From positions 1 through 25,674 of the forward strand of contig CAAHFI011777180.1 in NCBI GenBank assembly GCA_900893395.1: DNA of 25,674 bases, given 5' to 3'. The stretch is from Euglena gracilis. Lineage: Eukaryota > Euglenozoa > Euglenophyceae > Euglenales > Euglenaceae. Below, piece after piece: positions 25,007 to 25,674 of this stretch; position 1 is the stretch's first letter; each line of letters opens with the position of its first letter. The notes under the pieces are model-generated. The model ran no database searches and was not told where the DNA came from. It was given only the letters and a program-made list of their open reading frames with translations. A program made the position numbers and the translations under genes.

Positions 25007-25674
25007 CAAACAACAGACCATTCGGGCTCCGCACTGCGAGATGGTGAGGTCCTGCTTTCCTTGCCGGCTGTTTTGTTCTGGTGTGTGTGTGCGTGCGCGG
25101 GGGGTGCTTCTTACTGCTTTTTGTTGCCGGACTTGGCTGATTCCTAATTCTGCCCTTCGACCTCAAGGAGAATGAATTTGCTGCAACGAGTTTACCTGGA
25201 AATATTTGCAAAGAAGCATTACATTCACCGAAGATCGGCGAATTATTCACTGGTGGATCAAACTTTTTTGTGGACCTTCGCCTTCAAGGAGGAAGAATTC
25301 AACTCTCCGAGTTCAACTGGAATTATCCCAGAATATATTTCAATTACGAAGACAAAGTCACAACCGGACTTCCATGAAGAATGAGCTGCAAAGAAATTCA
25401 GACTGCCAAGAGGAACTTCAACGAACTTCCAAGAAAGCTGGGGAAAGTGGACACACAGCAGCAGCTGCAGAAGCCGAAGAGGCGGCAGCAGCACGTCAGT
25501 CCGTGGCCATCGCAACCCCCCCACCCCCCAGCACATCAAAGATTTCAGACTCCCCCACTCAAAATGAGGGCCATGGACCATGGACAACTGTGGTCAGGAA
25601 AGAAGACAGAAGGGGACAACTATCACAGGTCCAACTGACTCCACCCCTTTTTCTCAGTTCCTCCCCTTCCAGGG
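25007..25674 (+). mobile_element. DIRS-like element D, 5' part, continuing past the window
   Basis: Leader from about 25,013 (ACCATTCGGGCTCCGCACT, GAGGTCCTGCTTTCC, GCTTCTTACTGC, TTGTTGCCGGAC, TTGGCTGATTCC, CCCTTCGACC). It is the mirror image of 12,044-12,090 plus 12,300-12,465 in element A, so D is the A-type subfamily. A GT-rich run (about 25,081-25,095) sits in the leader. It starts straight after C ends, in the same orientation. State of the element beyond the window is unknown. Confidence 0.7.
25374..25674 (+). CDS. Element D gag-like frame, start only
   Basis: An open frame from ATG at 25374 to the window end, 100 residues: MKNELQRNSDCQEELQRTSK, then the Ala/Glu-rich AAAAEAEEAAAARQ, a Pro/Ser-rich linker, and GHGPWTTVVRKEDRRG. 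Its place right after the DIRS leader and its low-complexity charged start suggest the ORF1 (gag-like) protein; this is by position, not by a recognised domain. Confidence 0.5.
   Translation, partial: MKNELQRNSDCQEELQRTSKKAGESGHTAAAAEAEEAAAARQSVAIATPPPPSTSKISDSPTQNEGHGPWTTVVRKEDRRGQLSQVQLTPPLFLSSSPSR

Noticed and set aside
25081-25095. GT microsatellite
   Set aside because: Short and part of the DIRS leader also present in mirrored form in element A.

Overview
The window is eukaryotic, most likely animal, genomic DNA made almost entirely of mobile and virus-derived fossils. No intact host gene could be recognised. The evidence is several DIRS-like tyrosine-recombinase retrotransposons, a tRNA-derived SINE with an exact Pol III B box, and a viral-type family B DNA polymerase fragment. 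The species cannot be named from the sequence.

Layout. 1-5.8 kb: the end of an open frame entering from the left, a set of three hairpins with one constant loop, then patchy coding-like stretches on the minus strand that I do not recognise, some built from repeated Phe-Ser-rich peptides. 6.06-12.53 kb: DIRS-like element A on the plus strand (reverse transcriptase, RNase H, methyltransferase-like domain, tyrosine recombinase, inverted-repeat 3' end). Its RT is split by a ~3.4 kb insert (about 6,515-9,935) that holds a DNA-virus fossil: a family B DNA polymerase on the plus strand and an unknown divergent gene on the minus strand. 12.8-15.5 kb: a broken minus-strand coding region for a long coiled-coil protein of unknown identity. 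15.6-16.2 kb: a dense hairpin island followed by a degenerate ~45 bp hairpin-bearing tandem array. 16.74-17.2 kb: a tRNA-derived SINE. 17.4-25.67 kb: a cluster of four DIRS-like elements: E (minus, 5' part only), B (minus), C (plus), and D (plus, cut by the window end).

How the parts relate. Elements A, B and C share the order RT - RNase H - NPPW methyltransferase-like domain - tyrosine recombinase, and all carry near their 3' ends a pair of inverted arms with a common core (close to CCCTCGGTGTCCCTTCCTC). Between the arms lies a segment that mirrors the 5' leader, as expected of the DIRS internal complementary region used to make a circular intermediate. Element 5' leaders directly follow element 3' ends in two places (B then E, C then D). 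All the DIRS-like copies with coding regions in view and the viral fragment are broken, with roughly five to ten or more breaks each, so they are treated as fossils; D shows only its first part. The most interesting items are the viral polymerase nested inside a retrotransposon, the recurring hairpin repeats with conserved loops and changing stems, and the unidentified coiled-coil gene.
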